From assembly GCA_020746835.1 (NCBI GenBank), contig JAGPNK010000015.1:904702-968701 (forward strand): a DNA stretch of 64,000 bases, given 5' to 3'. Source of the DNA: Stachybotrys elegans (taxonomy: Eukaryota; Ascomycota; Sordariomycetes; Hypocreales; Stachybotryaceae). The notes beneath the pieces were generated by a model. The model saw nothing but the letters and a program-made list of their open reading frames with translations, searched no databases and was not told the origin of the DNA. A program made the position numbers and the translations under genes. This document shows positions 36,961 through 49,069 of this stretch, in pieces. Position 1 is the stretch's first letter. The number at the start of each line of letters is the position of its first letter.

Positions 36961-38857
36961 AGCTATTATAGCCAGGTCTATAGATAAAGATTCTATTATA
37001 GGGTTATTAATTGGGGGATAACCTAGAATAGAAAGTCCTTTTCTAGAGACTATTAGACTAGCTTTATCTAGAATAGGGTCTATAGCATTCTCTATCACTT
37101 TAATGCCCTATCTATATATTTAGACTAAAGAATTACCTTTCTAATAGATACCTAGGCTTAGTATCTAATTCTCTCTAGATTCCCTAGAGAATATTTATTC
37201 ATTACTATTCTAACTATTAGGCAATCCAATGACTTTAGGTATAGTTACCTAGCTATTTTCTAGATTTTCTTAACTCTTAGAGAAATAGTTAGTGCCTAGT
37301 CTTCTAAAGTATAAGCCTAGAGCTAGGAGTATTATAGCAAGGTCTAGCAAATACTAGAATCAACTAATTAGCCTATTAAAGTACTAAGAAACACTCTTTG
37401 CTTTTGGAATTAAATTCTTAGAGAAGTCTATTAAATATAAGCCAACTATAATATAGCCTTTAAGTTTGTAATATAGATACTATATAGCCTTATAGGTAAT
37501 AAGCTAGACTAGAAGGACTTAAACTACCTTATATACTAAGGCTAGCTATTTCCTTACCTTTAGAAGGTCTAAATGACCTATAGATATAAAGTAGCCTTTA
37601 AGAGAAACTTTATATTCTTTAGTAACTAATGGGCCTTTATAGATAATATCTATAACCTAAAGAAGAAATAGTACTTAGAGACCTAGTACCTAATTAGATA
37701 GAATACTATATTAAATTAAGAAACTGTCTAGTACTTAGAATCTATAGTATTCTATTTGGCTTTTCTCTCTATTTAGGCTCTAGAGGTTTCTAAGGCCTTT
37801 CTATAATAGAGAAAGAAAAGGTAGGCTAATATAGAAATAACTAGATCTTTAGAACTATATAATTTAGTTATAGATATTAAGATAGATATATCTACTCTAG
37901 CCTCTAACTATAGTATATCTAGTTTAGCTTTTATAGCTATTAATATAATTATAGCTAAAACCTCTAGGGCTATAGTTTTAAGAGATAAAATTTTTAATCC
38001 TAATAAAGCACTCTTTATATCTCTAGCTAAGTTAGAGCTAGATATACTAAAAAATATATTATAAACTCCCTGCCTGTTATTACTTAAAGTTATAGTAATT
38101 TAAAAACTCCTATAAAAGGCTCTTTAAGTCTCTAAAATCTCTCTAAATATTAGAAAATATAGAACTATATTAATTCCCTACTATAGTACTATTCTTAGAG
38201 TATAAGTTTATTCTATAGAGAATATTAGCTCTATTAATCTAGGAATAAATCTATATTTTAGAGTAGAAAGAGAGGCTATAATAGTTTTTATAAAAGAAAG
38301 ACTTAGACTTAAAAGCTAAGAATTGGTTTAGTAGTTTCTAATCTCTAAGACTAGAGAAAGTTTAATTCTAGATAAGCTTATTATACCCTTAGTCTAGCAG
38401 AAGATCTATATATATAATACTTAGAAACCTAAAGTTATAGCTAGCTAATCTTATACTAAATACTATACTACCTAGAACTATATTACTATACCTAAGAATA
38501 CTAAATCAGTTAGTTTCTAGCCTCCTAGAACCCTAGAACTATCTTATAAACTTAAAGGCCTAGCCCTTAATAAGGTCTTTTTATTTAAGCTAGTGCTATA
38601 CTAGAAGGTAACTTGCCTAAGATTAAACTAAGCTCTAGGTATAGCTAAGAATATAAATAAAGAGCTAGTAAAATAGAGAACTAGGGTTTAGGCTACTAAA
38701 GATAAGAAGTTTAAGAAATAAATATAAGATAAGTAGTAAGGGAAGCTAAGAATAAAATTAGATAGGCTTAATATATATAGTATAAATAGCTTGCCTTTCT
38801 ATCTCTAGGTTAGGATAGACTTTCTAGCAAGAACATAGGTTTGCTCTTAGGGGTGAT
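36961..38857. other. Unassigned interior of the LTR element, 3' part
   Basis: Degraded sequence between the MASCSSC-type frame and the 3' LTR. Plus-strand read-through near 37,380-37,800 gives long stretches with few stops but no motif I can name. A short purine tract (AGGGGTGA) precedes the 3' LTR and may be the polypurine tract. Confidence 0.45.
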
Positions 38858-39093
38858 TAAAATGGGGAAATTTAGTCTAAGTTGCTATAGAGAGCCCTAG
38901 CTAGGCTACCTAAATCTATATAAGTAGATTGATTCTAGGAACCTAAAAATACCATGCTTTTTCCCTCTTTTACATAACTTTTCTAAAATTACATAATATA
39001 CTAGCTTTTAGATTAGTTAGTTCAGTCTAACTACAAGCTACTATTTACATTACTAACTGTTTTGTAAGTAGTATTGTGTTTTCCCTTATTTTA
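38858..39093 (+). repeat. 3' LTR (236 bp)
   Basis: Starts TAAAATGGGG and ends CCCTTATTTTA, with inverted six-base termini TAAAAT/ATTTTA. Same length as the 5' LTR, with differences limited to transitions. Confidence 0.93.
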
Positions 39094-39423
39094 GTAACCT
39101 TATTAAATAAGTTAATTAAAGCTTTCTAGCTAGATACTAATTCTACCCTAACCCTCTATATATATATATATATATATATGTTTATAAAAGGCCTATTACA
39201 TTATATATCTATATATATATAGCTTATAATGTTATAGCTACCTATGGCTCGGCTACTTAGCCAGTTAGCTACTCTATATACTTAATAATAGCCTTATTAT
39301 TATTTCTCTTTACTATTTATAACTATATTAATTACTAGGGTACTAGATACTATCTCTACTGTTTATTTACTTTTTACTATTTATACTTTATATTATATAC
39401 TCTTTTTCTTATTATAGTATATA
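39094..39423 (+). repeat. Family A copy, 5' part missing
   Basis: Begins at GTAACCTTATT directly after the 3' LTR and continues with the CCCTAACCCTC motif and the 3' terminal region, ending TTCTTATT at 39,423. Its missing part is not the part present left of the LTR element. Confidence 0.8.
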
Positions 39424-40682
39424 CTTCTATATATAATTATAGCGTTTAATATATTGCTTAGTTTACCCTTATATTACTATAGTCTTTAGTAATCTATTTA
39501 GTCTTTAAATATATTTAAAAATAGCTCTTTATAATAGTATTAGTATTTAATTAAATATTATATTATAGAGATATTAAATATATAATTTAGTAAGAAAATA
39601 GTAAAAGTAATTAATTTAATAACTAAATAAAAAAATAAATTAAAAGTCTATATTAAAAAATACAGCTAACTCTATTAAGGCTTTTTAAATTAGTTAGTTT
39701 TATAGCTATTATTTCTTTATACCCTTAGTTTATTAACTAAAGAGCCTATTATTAAGGAACTAGTTTCTTTTAGCCTTTTTACTCTTTTTTTATTTATATT
39801 TTAGTTTTAAATTAGCTAGAAAAAAAAAGATAGTAAAAGTTATTCTATTATATACTATTAGTAATACTATTATTAAATAATTTAAAGAAGATCTCTTAAA
39901 GTAACTTACCTTATAGATAATTTCTTTATTAGTATTATTATAGATAGTAGCTAGGGCTATTACTATTATATCTAAAGCTTTAGTAAAGAGATTTAATTCC
40001 TTTATTATATTATTATAGTTAGGGTTATTATTTACTTATATCTTAAGTAACTATAAGGTATAAATAGATAGTAAGATATAGATAATAAATTTATCTTTCT
40101 TAAGCTAGGGGCTTAAGGGCTTTATATAGCTATAGACTAGAGATAGATTAAGCTTTTTAATAGCTCTATTAGTAGCCTAAAGCAATAGCTTTTCTAGTTT
40201 AGTTAAAGCTTTCTATTTATATTATAGTTTTCTTTACCTAGGTATAGTTATAGTTATAGTTATAGTAAGGCTTTTATAGTATAACCTTATTTAGTTAGTT
40301 AGTATTTATTTAATAAATTAACTAAAGCTTTCTAGCTAGGCACTAATAACATTATATAGTTATAGTTAGTTAGAGCCTTCTATTTAATTTAACCCTGCCC
40401 TAACCCTATATATATCTTAATATTCTATTATATTATATATTTATATAAAAGCTTAGTATAGCTTATAATAAAGTTATAGCTATCTATAGCTTAGTTACTT
40501 AACTACTTAGCTAGTTAGCTATCCTTTTAATAATAGGCTTATTATTATTCTTTTTTACTATTTATAACTATATTAATTACTAGAGTACTAGATATTATCT
40601 TTACTATTTATTTATTCTTTATTATTTATACTCTATACTATATACTCTTTTCCTTATTATACTATATACTCTTTTCCTTATT
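39424..40682 (+). repeat. Family A copy or composite
   Basis: A heavily mutated plus-strand copy lacking the first ~150 bp. Two successive CCTTATT ends at 40,658 and 40,682, 24 bp apart and separated by ATACTATATACTC, show one copy inserted in the terminal region of another. Confidence 0.7.
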
Positions 40683-41030
40683 ATATTTAATAATAGTATT
40701 ATTATTATTTCTTTTTATTATTTATAACTATATTAGTTATTAGGGTATTAAGTACTATTTTTACTATTTATTTACTTTTTACTATTTATACTTTATATTA
40801 TCTTATAGCCACCTATGGCTCGGCCACTTAGCCAGTTAGCTACCCTATATAGACAGCCTAATAATAGCCTTATTATTATTCTTCTCTACTATTTATAACT
40901 ATATTAGTTACTAAAACACTAGATACTACCTTTACTATTTATTTACTCTCTATTACTTATACTCTATACTATATACTCTTTTCCTTATTATACTTTATAT
41001 TATATATTCTTTTTTTTATTATAACCTAAT
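40683..41030 (+). repeat. Family A 3' fragment hosting an insertion
   Basis: A terminal fragment with AATAATAGTATTATTATT, split at 40,801 by the short copy at 40,802-40,989, then ending in TCTTTTTTTTATT near 41,020. Confidence 0.65.
40802..40989 (+). mobile_element. Family A short copy (188 bp)
   Basis: Begins CTTATAGCCACCTATGGCTC and ends CCTTATT. Exact 14-bp direct repeats ATACTTTATATTAT lie at 40,788-40,801 and 40,990-41,003. Confidence 0.92.
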
Positions 41031-41170
41031 AATTAAACTAAATATATTATTAAAATAGTAAGTATATATAAAATAAAATATAAAAGATATAGTATAGATT
41101 CTAAAGTATATTATAATATTAATACTAAAATTACTAAATATTAAAGAAAAGAAAAGTATAAAAAACTTAT

Positions 41171-42367
41171 CCTGCCTAAGTATAAAGTTTAAAAGGCTTA
41201 TACTGTTTTTTTACTGTCTTTTCTAGCTTACCCTAGACCCGTTTCTATATACTATTACTAACTAAGTAGGTTCCTTACATTATATAACTAGCGCCTAGCT
41301 TCCTCTATAGCTTCTTTATATTACATGCCTTCTTATATAGCTATAGCTTCTTTATAATATATACTTCTATATATAACTATAGCTTCTAATATATTACTTA
41401 TACTTTAGCTACTATAGTCTATTATAGCTCTCTATAATATTATATTATAGGGGCATTAGGTATATAATTTCTAGATAGTAAAAGTAATTAATTTAATAAC
41501 TAAAGCAAAAAGCTAACTAAAAATCTATACTAAAAAACCAAGCTAAATAGCTATTTATAGTTATTAATATAGCTAGCCTTTATTACTAGTCTCTTATATA
41601 GCCTAAAGCCCTTTTCTTTATTCTTTTTTCTAGGCTTTAGCTATAATTCCTTATTAGAATTGCTATATATTAGGGATATATAAAAGTTATTCTATTACTA
41701 TTAGTAATACTATTATTAGATCCCTTAGAATAACTTATTTTATAGATAACTAATAAAGAGAAAGAGAGGCTTTCTATAGTAATAGCTAAAGCAATTAAAG
41801 CTATTTATATAGCTTTAGTAAAGGGATTTAATCTCTTTATTATATTTATATTACTATTTAATTCTATAATAATAGATATAATAGGTTTATATAATATAGA
41901 TAAGGAATTCTTCTCTTTTAAACTAGAGACTTAAGAGCTTTATATAGCTATAGGCTATAGAATAAGCTTTTCTCTATTAGTAGCCTAGAGTAATAGCTTT
42001 TCTAGCTTAAAGCTTTCCATTAGCATTATAATGCTCTCTATCTGGGTATAGATTATAGCAAGGCTTCTATAGCGTTGGCAACTGTATATAACCCCGCTCT
42101 AACCCTCTATATATATAAAGCCAGCTTAATATCCCGTTGCATTACATGCCTATATATAGTCAAGCTCAGTGTAGCTTATAATACTACCTATGGCTCGGCC
42201 ACTTAGCTGTTCAGCCAGTCAGCTACCCTATATACCTAATAATAGCCTTATTATTATTTTTCTCTACTATTTATAACTATATTAATTACTAGGGCACTAA
42301 ATACTATCTCTACTATTTATTTACTTTTTATTATTTATACCCTATATTATATATTCTTTTCTTTATT
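41171..42367 (+). mobile_element. Family A full-length copy (1,197 bp)
   Basis: Begins CCTGCCTAAG (mutated CCCTCCCGAG) and ends CTTTATT. Exact 13-bp direct repeats ATAAAAAACTTAT lie at 41,158-41,170 and 42,368-42,380. Confidence 0.92.
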
Positions 42368-42601
42368 ATAAAAAACTTATTTTTAAACTAAAAAGAAATT
42401 ACTCTAGTATAATTTCCCTTAGATTAAAATATCTTTTTAAAGACTATTTAAAAGATTTATAGAACTATATAATAAAAATAGACTAAGTCTATTAGGGTAA
42501 ATAGAAAGTAGTTTAAAATAATATATATAAGTTTAAACTAAATATAAATATAAACCTATAGATTATAAACTACTTTTTAAATAAAAAAAATATATTATTA
42601 T

Positions 42602-42797
42602 AATAAGGAAAAGAGTATATAGTATAGAGTATAAGCAATAGAAAGTAAATAAATAGTAGAGATAGTACTTAATACTCTAGTAACTAATATAGTTATAAAT
42701 AGTAAAGAGAAATAATAATAAAGCTATTATTAGGTATATAGAGTAGCTAACTAGCTAAATGGCTGAGTGGCCGAGCTATAGGTGGCTATAATATTAA
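42602..42797 (-). mobile_element. Family A short copy (196 bp)
   Basis: Starts AATAAGGAAAAGAG. The flanks share about 12 bp (ATATATTATTAT) on both sides, with one ambiguous base in an AT run. Confidence 0.75.
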
Positions 42798-42832
42798 AAA
42801 AAATATATATTATTATAAAAGAAATAGATATA

Positions 42833-42880
42833 ATATATATATATAGTGAGTGAGATAGCATAGCGAGCGGGATACTTTTC
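42833..42880 (+). repeat. Left terminal inverted repeat of the Fot1-type element
   Basis: Contains AGTGAGTGAGATAGCATAGC then GAGCGGGATA. Keeps two CpG sites unusual for this block. Confidence 0.8.
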
Positions 42881-44647
42881 TTAACCCCTAAAATAGAAAT
42901 CTTAATAAAAACATAATAGACTATTTAATTAATTAAAACTAATTATTATACTCTTAACTAGATATCTCTATCTCTACCTTATAGGTTTATAAGTTATGTC
43001 TAGGCTTTCTATATATACTACAATGCCTTTAGATTAGCTATACTAACCTTTACTAACTACCTTGCTTTAATAATTCTACTACTATCTATATATCTACCTC
43101 TAATTAATTAATTAATTCCTAATCTTTCTCTATTATTATTATCCCTTTATTCTATAGACATTTTTTTTTTCTCTCTAGCACTAGCTTAGTATTTTATTTA
43201 CTATTTAAAGATTCTAGACCTTAGCCCTTAATAAGATTATCTTATATAGTACTACTTTAGTTCCTTTAGTTATTAACTTTAAGGCCTTAATAATTAACTC
43301 TAGAGAGCTACTTTTATATTTTCTAATTTACTTTTTAAGATAGTCTAACTAAGATTTAGTTTTTTAAATAGTTTTTAGTATTTTTAAAGTCTAAGGGTTA
43401 GGGACCTCTAGATTAGTAATAGAAGGTATTAGAGTTTATAATTTAATATTAAGCTTTAAGATTATATAGTCTACATTAAGCGAAACAAGTCTAGCCTCTC
43501 TAAACCCTCCCTAGATATTACTCTTTATTATAGTAGCCTTATATATAGTATAGAAAGTAAAAAAAAACTCAGTCTTTAAGATATATATTATAGAGTATTT
43601 AATTAAATACTTTATTTTTTAGCTATAAGCCTTCTTTAATAGCCCAAAGCAAGCCACATTAAGAGACTAAAGTAAATAAAATAAATAAAGTAATATATAG
43701 AGTGTAATAATCTTATTTTTTTTATAGAAATCCTTAAAGGCAACTAAATAGTAGCTTTTATATTTATTAAGGATTAATAGACAATAGATACTATTTAATC
43801 TCTTAATTATATACTAATTAAAGTGCTTTAGCTATTTAAGGTCTATTTTATTATTAGTCTAGCTATTTTTAGTAGTTATAATAATCCAATTGTCTAGAAG
43901 GTTACTTTCTTAATACTAACTTAAAAAATAATATTAGTCTATAATAATAATAAATAATAGTAGTACCTACCCTTCTATATTAATTGATTAAATTATAATA
44001 ACCCATTCTCTATTTCTAGGCTAGATCTTTTTAGAGTTTTAATACCTTTTTATACCTATAATAACTATTCTACTAGTAATAATACCTATTATAAAGCCTA
44101 TTTTATTAAAGTTATATAGATTATTTAATTTAATACTATACTTTACAATTATATTCTATATAAATAAAAACCATATATTTATTATAACTAGATCTTTACA
44201 TTTAGCTCTCTAGAAGTTATATTTATAAAAGAAATATATAGTAAGATCTAGTTACTATTTAATAAAATTTAAAGCCTAGTATAATTTAATAGAAGGTATA
44301 TTACAATTAACTAGTAGTTAATTAGTTATTTTTTCTATACTATAAAGCTAGAGAGAAAATCCTTATAAATCTAGATTAAGAATATATTAAACTATTATCT
44401 ATTCTTCAAGATTAGATAGTTTATATAAATTTACTATAATATTACATTAGGACTGCTTTCCCTTCTGCCAGTAGTATAGTATCTGCCAAGAGATACTATA
44501 GATTTATACTATATATTATAAACTTAACTTTAGGTCTTTCTAAAGGGCTTAAAGTATAAGATTAATCTAAGCCTTATTAATTAAGATTAATATAGCTAAT
44601 TATAGTAAAGCATTTAATTAATTGATTAAGATGTAAGATGAGGGATT

Positions 44648-44690
44648 TTTGTCCCGCTTGCTATACTAACCCACTCACTATATATGTATA
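44648..44690 (-). repeat. Right terminal inverted repeat of the Fot1-type element
   Basis: Reverse complement reads AGTGAGTGGGTTAGTATAGC then AAGCGGGAC, matching the left end with a few transitions. Confidence 0.8.
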
Positions 44691-44717
44691 TTAGCTATTT
44701 AGTTATAAATCTTTTAT

Positions 44718-44930
44718 TTATATACCTATATATATATAGCTTATAATAAAGTTATAGCTACCTATGGCTTAGCTACTTAGCTACTTTATATAAATAGCTT
44801 AATAATAGCCTTATTATTATTTCTCTTTACTATTTATAACTATATTAGTTACTAGAATACTAAATACTATCTCTACTATTTATTTACTCTTTACTACTTA
44901 TACTCTATACTATATACTATTTTTCTTATT
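44718..44930 (+). mobile_element. Family A short copy (213 bp)
   Basis: Ends TTCTTATT. Exact 13-bp direct repeats ATAAATCTTTTAT lie at 44,705-44,717 and 44,931-44,943. Confidence 0.9.
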
Positions 44931-44971
44931 ATAAATCTTTTATAATAAGAATTATATAATAATAATATTAT

Positions 44972-46284
44972 AATAAGAAAAAAGTATATAATATAGAATA
45001 TAAATAGTAAAAAGTAAATAAATAGTAAAGATAGTATTTAGTACTCTAGTAACTAATATAGTTATAAATAGTAAAGAGAAATAATAATAAGGCTATTATT
45101 AGGTATATAAAGTAGCTAACTAACTAAGTAGCTAAGCTATAGGTAGCTATAATATTATAAGCCATAATAATAATAGCATTATTATTATTTTTATTTACTA
45201 TTTATAACTATATTAGTTACTAAAGTATTAAATACTATCTTTACTATTTATTTACTTTTTATTACTTATACTCTATACTATATATTCTTTTCCTTATTAT
45301 AAGAATTATATAAAAAAATATAATTTCTTTATAAAAAGCTATTTTAAAAGTAATTTACTATTTATAATACTCTAGAAATAATAAAAACATACTTTAATAT
45401 TTAATAATTATTATAAATAAATAATTTAACTATATTTAGCTAGAAATAATAACTATAATAATAGTAAAGAACTATATAAAATAGTTTAGAAATATATAAT
45501 AGTATTTCTATAGCTTTTTAAAATAAATTATTTCTAACTAAAGCTTAAATTGAATAAAAGAGTTTTAATTAGTATTTTATAAATTAGTAAATATTAAGTA
45601 GTTTTTTTAATATTCTATTATTTATAAATAGATAGTAATATATAGCTATAAATACATTATTTAATTCCTAGGTAACCTTATATAGTTAGAGTTATAATTA
45701 TAAGAAATAGAGTATATAATATAGGGTATAAGTAATAAAAAGTAAATAAATAGTAGAGATAGTATCTAGTACTTTAGTAACTAATATAATTATAAATAGT
45801 AAAGAAAAATAATAATAAAGCTATTATTAGGTATATAGAGTAGTTATAGTTATAGGCTTTTCTAGTATTATTAAAGCTTTCTATTAGTATTATACTCTTA
45901 TAGTTATAGCTAGTAGTACTCTCTATTTAAATATAGATTATAATAAGGCTTTTATAGTGTTAATAACTTTATTTAATAAGTTAACTAAAGCTTTCTAGCT
46001 AGATACTATTAGAGCTTTCTATTTACTTAATATTTTATTATATTATATATCTATATATATATAGCTTATAATAGTACTTATAGCTATTTATAGCTTAGCC
46101 ATTTAATTAGTTAGCTACTCTATATATAAGGGCAGTTTAATAATAGCCTTATTATTATTTTTCTTTACTATTTATAACTATATTAGTTATTAAGATACTA
46201 AATACTATCTTTACTATTTATTTACTTTTTATTATTTATACTTTTTATTATTTATACTTTATATTACGTACTCTTTTCCTTATT
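44972..46284. repeat. Cluster of mutated family A fragments
   Basis: Minus-strand 3' ends start at 44,972 and about 45,710. Plus-strand 3' ends finish at 45,298 and 46,284. Between them (45,300-45,700) is AT-rich sequence with no assignment. Individual borders are blurred by mutation. Confidence 0.6.
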
Positions 46285-46558
46285 ATAGATAGATAGTAAT
46301 ATAAAAAGAGCTAATTAAAAGGTTTAAATAGTTTTTAAAATAGTAATTTATTTTATATGAAGAGACTAAATAAAGTATTTATTAGCTTATTTATTAGCTT
46401 ATTAATTAGCTTTAAATAATAAAAACTCTTTAATTATAAATATAAGTTTAAATTTATTTTTTAATAGCTATAAAGTAAACTTTTTATAGCTAAAAGAGAT
46501 TAAGACTTTAGTAAGAAAATACTAATAGAAAAGGTAATATCATTTATTTAATATTTAT

Positions 46559-46677
46559 AATAATAAGGAAAAGAGTATATAGTATAGAATATAAATAGTA
46601 AATAGTAAATAAATAGTAGAGATAGTGTCTAGTGCCTTAATAACTAATATAATTATAAATAGTAAAGAGAAATAATA
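46559..46677 (-). mobile_element. Family A short copy (119 bp)
   Basis: Starts AATAAGGAAAAGAG. Exact 13-bp direct repeats ATTTAATATTTAT lie at 46,546-46,558 and 46,678-46,690. Confidence 0.9.
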
Positions 46678-46744
46678 ATTTAATATTTATAGAATAGAAT
46701 AGCTTTACTTTAAGATAGCTATAGTATAAATATAATAATAGTAA

Positions 46745-48002
46745 CCCTCCCGAGCATGAGGTTTAAAAGGCTTGCACTGTTTTTTTCACTATCTTTTCTG
46801 GCTTACCCTGGACCTATTCTTACATACCGTTGCTAACTAAGCAGGTTCCCTGCATTATATACTTCCCCTACAGCTCCTTTACAATATATACACACAGCTT
46901 CCACACATAACTATAGCTTCTAATATATTACTTATACTTTAGCTACTATAGTCTATTCTCTATAATATTATATTATAGAGACATTAGGTATATAATGTAA
47001 AGATAGTAAGAGTAATGAATTTAAAAACTAATCTAAAAAACCAACTAAAAACCCTAACTAAAAAACCAAGCTAATTCTATTAGGGCTCCTAAAGCAAGCC
47101 AGCCCTATCTATTTACTTCTACTACTAATATAATTAGTCTCTATCTCTAGTCTTCTCTCTAGCCTCTTGCCCTTTCCTTTATCCTTTTTTCTAGGCTTTA
47201 AGTATAATTCCTTATTAAAACCACTATATAAAAGCAATATATAGAAATTATTCTATTTCTAGACCATTAGTAATACTATTATTAGAAGACTGCTTAAAAA
47301 GACTTACCTTAATAATAATATTATTAAAAATATAAATAAAGGTAGTAGCTAGGGCTACTATAGCTACTAAAGTAATAGAGAGATTTTATCCCTCTACTAT
47401 ATTATTATTAGTATTATTATTTAATTCTATATTAAGTAATAGATATTTAAGCAATATAAATAAGAAATTCTTCTCTTTTAAGCCAGGGGCTTAAGGGCTT
47501 TATATAGCTATAGGCTATAAAACAAGCTTTTCTCTATTAGCAGCCTAAAGCAATGGCTTTTCTAGTGTTATTAGTTAAAGCTTTCCATTAGCATTATAGC
47601 GCTCTCTATCTAGGTATAGGTTATAGTAAGGCTTCTATAGTACAACCTTATTTAATAAGTTAACTAAAGCTTTCTAGCTAGATACTATTAGTTAGAGCCT
47701 TCTATCTAGTCTAATCCTGCCCTAACCCTCTATATGTATATGTATATGCTAGCTTAACATCCCCTTGCATTACATGCCTGCGCATGGTCAAGCTCAGTGT
47801 GGCTTGTAATAGTGCTTGTAGCTACCTGTGGCTCGGCCACTTGGCCAGTTGGCTACCCTATACAGGCAGCCTAATAATAGCCTTATTATTATTTTTCTCT
47901 ACTATTTATAACTATATTGATTACTAGGGCACTAGACACTATCTCTACTATTTATTTACTCTCTACTATTTATACTCTATACTATATACTCTTTTCCTTA
48001 TT
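46745..48002 (+). mobile_element. Family A full-length copy (1,258 bp), reference copy
   Basis: Begins CCCTCCCGAGCATGAGG and ends CTCTTTTCCTTATT. Exact 13-bp direct repeats ATAATAATAGTAA lie at 46,732-46,744 and 48,003-48,015 (14 bp if a shared T is counted). Parts near 46,745-46,870 and 47,740-47,870 keep many unmutated CA/TG/CG sites, so it is among the younger copies. It contains CCCTAACCCTC next to a TA/TG microsatellite and a GGCCACTTGGCC hairpin. No coding capacity. Confidence 0.95.
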
Positions 48003-48328
48003 ATAATAATAGTAATAGAATATAGTAAATTAAATTAAATAACTAATAAAATAGCTGGAGATTAAAAATAAAGTATAGCTAGACTTATAAAATAGTAATA
48101 TAAATAGGCCTAATAAACAGCTTAACTAAATATATATAATATAAAATATAAAGTTATAGATATTTTAATACTATTAATAGTAATACTAGATATATTTAAA
48201 GGTTTATATTTAGTATTTTATATAAACTTATTAAAAAGAATAGTAACTAATTTATTCTTAAGCTAGATATTTTATAATTTAAAACTAAATTTATTATTAG
48301 TTATAGATAAACCTATAGATAAAATAAT

Positions 48329-48469
48329 AAATAATATCTAATAATAGCCTTATTATTATTCTTCTCTACTATTTATAACTATATTAGTTGCTAGGGCACT
48401 AGGCACTACCTTTACTATTTATTTACTCTTTACTACTTATACTCTATACTACACACTCTTTTCCTTATT
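48329..48469 (+). mobile_element. Family A short copy (141 bp)
   Basis: Ends CCTTATT. Exact 14-bp direct repeats ATAGATAAAATAAT lie at 48,315-48,328 and 48,470-48,483. Confidence 0.93.
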
Positions 48470-48552
48470 ATAGATAAAATAATATAGAAATATAATATTT
48501 AGGAAATTCTATAAATTAAAAATAGTTTAAATAAAAAAACTATAGAATATTA

Positions 48553-48848
48553 ATCTAGACACTATTAGTTAGAGCCTTCTATTTAGTCTAGTATATATAT
48601 TTATTATTTTACTTAATATCCCATTATATTATATACCTATATATATATAGCTTATAATATTATAGCTACCTATAGCTTAGCTACTTAGCTACTTAATTAG
48701 TTAGCTACTCTATATACCTAATAATAGCCTTATTATTATTCTTCTTTACTATTTATAACTATATTAGTTACTAAAGTATTAAATACTATCTCTATTATTT
48801 ATTTACTCTTTATTATTTATATTCTATATTATATACTCTTTTCCTTAT
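48553..48848 (+). repeat. Family A 5'-truncated copy (about 296 bp)
   Basis: Begins TAGACACTATTAGTTAGAGC and ends TTTTCCTTAT. The flanks share TATTAAT but a full-length duplication is not clear. Confidence 0.75.
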
Positions 48849-49069
48849 AATAAAGTATTAATAAAATAAAGGAAAATAAGAAATATATATAAAAGCTATT
48901 ATAAGAATTATAAAATATAAAGATATTAAATACTTTTAAAATAGAATAAAAATATATATTTTAATAATAGTTCTATTTAAACTAAAAGTAAAAAAGGCTT
49001 AATAAGGATAATATTTAAACTAACTATAGATATAGAAAGTAATATAATAATATTTAAAAGAAAAAAGAA

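Larger units (their letters stand above)
26309..39093 (+). mobile_element. Ty3/gypsy LTR retrotransposon, RIP-inactivated, 12.8 kb
   Basis: Bounded by two 236-bp direct repeats that differ only by transitions. Reading through stop codons on the plus strand shows a degraded gag-pol: a possible protease near 29,500-29,830, reverse transcriptase at about 30,590-31,480, RNase H at about 31,560-31,960, integrase at about 32,200-33,050 and a pol tail ending near 33,320 (TYKN-RLKAF-like reading). This order is that of Ty3/gypsy. Some 5.5 kb between the end of pol and the 3' LTR is unexplained by the family and includes a second degraded frame at 36,364. No target duplication is visible at the outer ends. 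The element is far longer than the usual 5-8 kb. Confidence 0.87.
42833..44690 (-). mobile_element. Fot1/pogo-type DNA transposon, RIP-inactivated
   Basis: About 1.86 kb with terminal inverted repeats of about 40 bp: the left end TATATAGTGAGTGAGATAGC continues to GAGCGGGATA, and the right end is the imperfect complement (GTCCCGCTTGC through CCACTCACTATATA). The ends lie in TATA sequence, consistent with a TA target. On the minus strand, read-through at about 44,150-43,800 gives YNFNKTGFIIGI and NREWVIII, the DDE transposase core of Fot1/pogo elements (NxDETGF and NREWVT blocks). Size matches Fot1-like elements. All frames are broken by TAA/TAG. Confidence 0.85.

Noticed and set aside
39140..39180. 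Long TA runs as CRISPR or replication-origin signals
   Set aside because: They are simple TA microsatellites at a fixed place in family A. Nothing supports a CRISPR array in a fungal nuclear genome.
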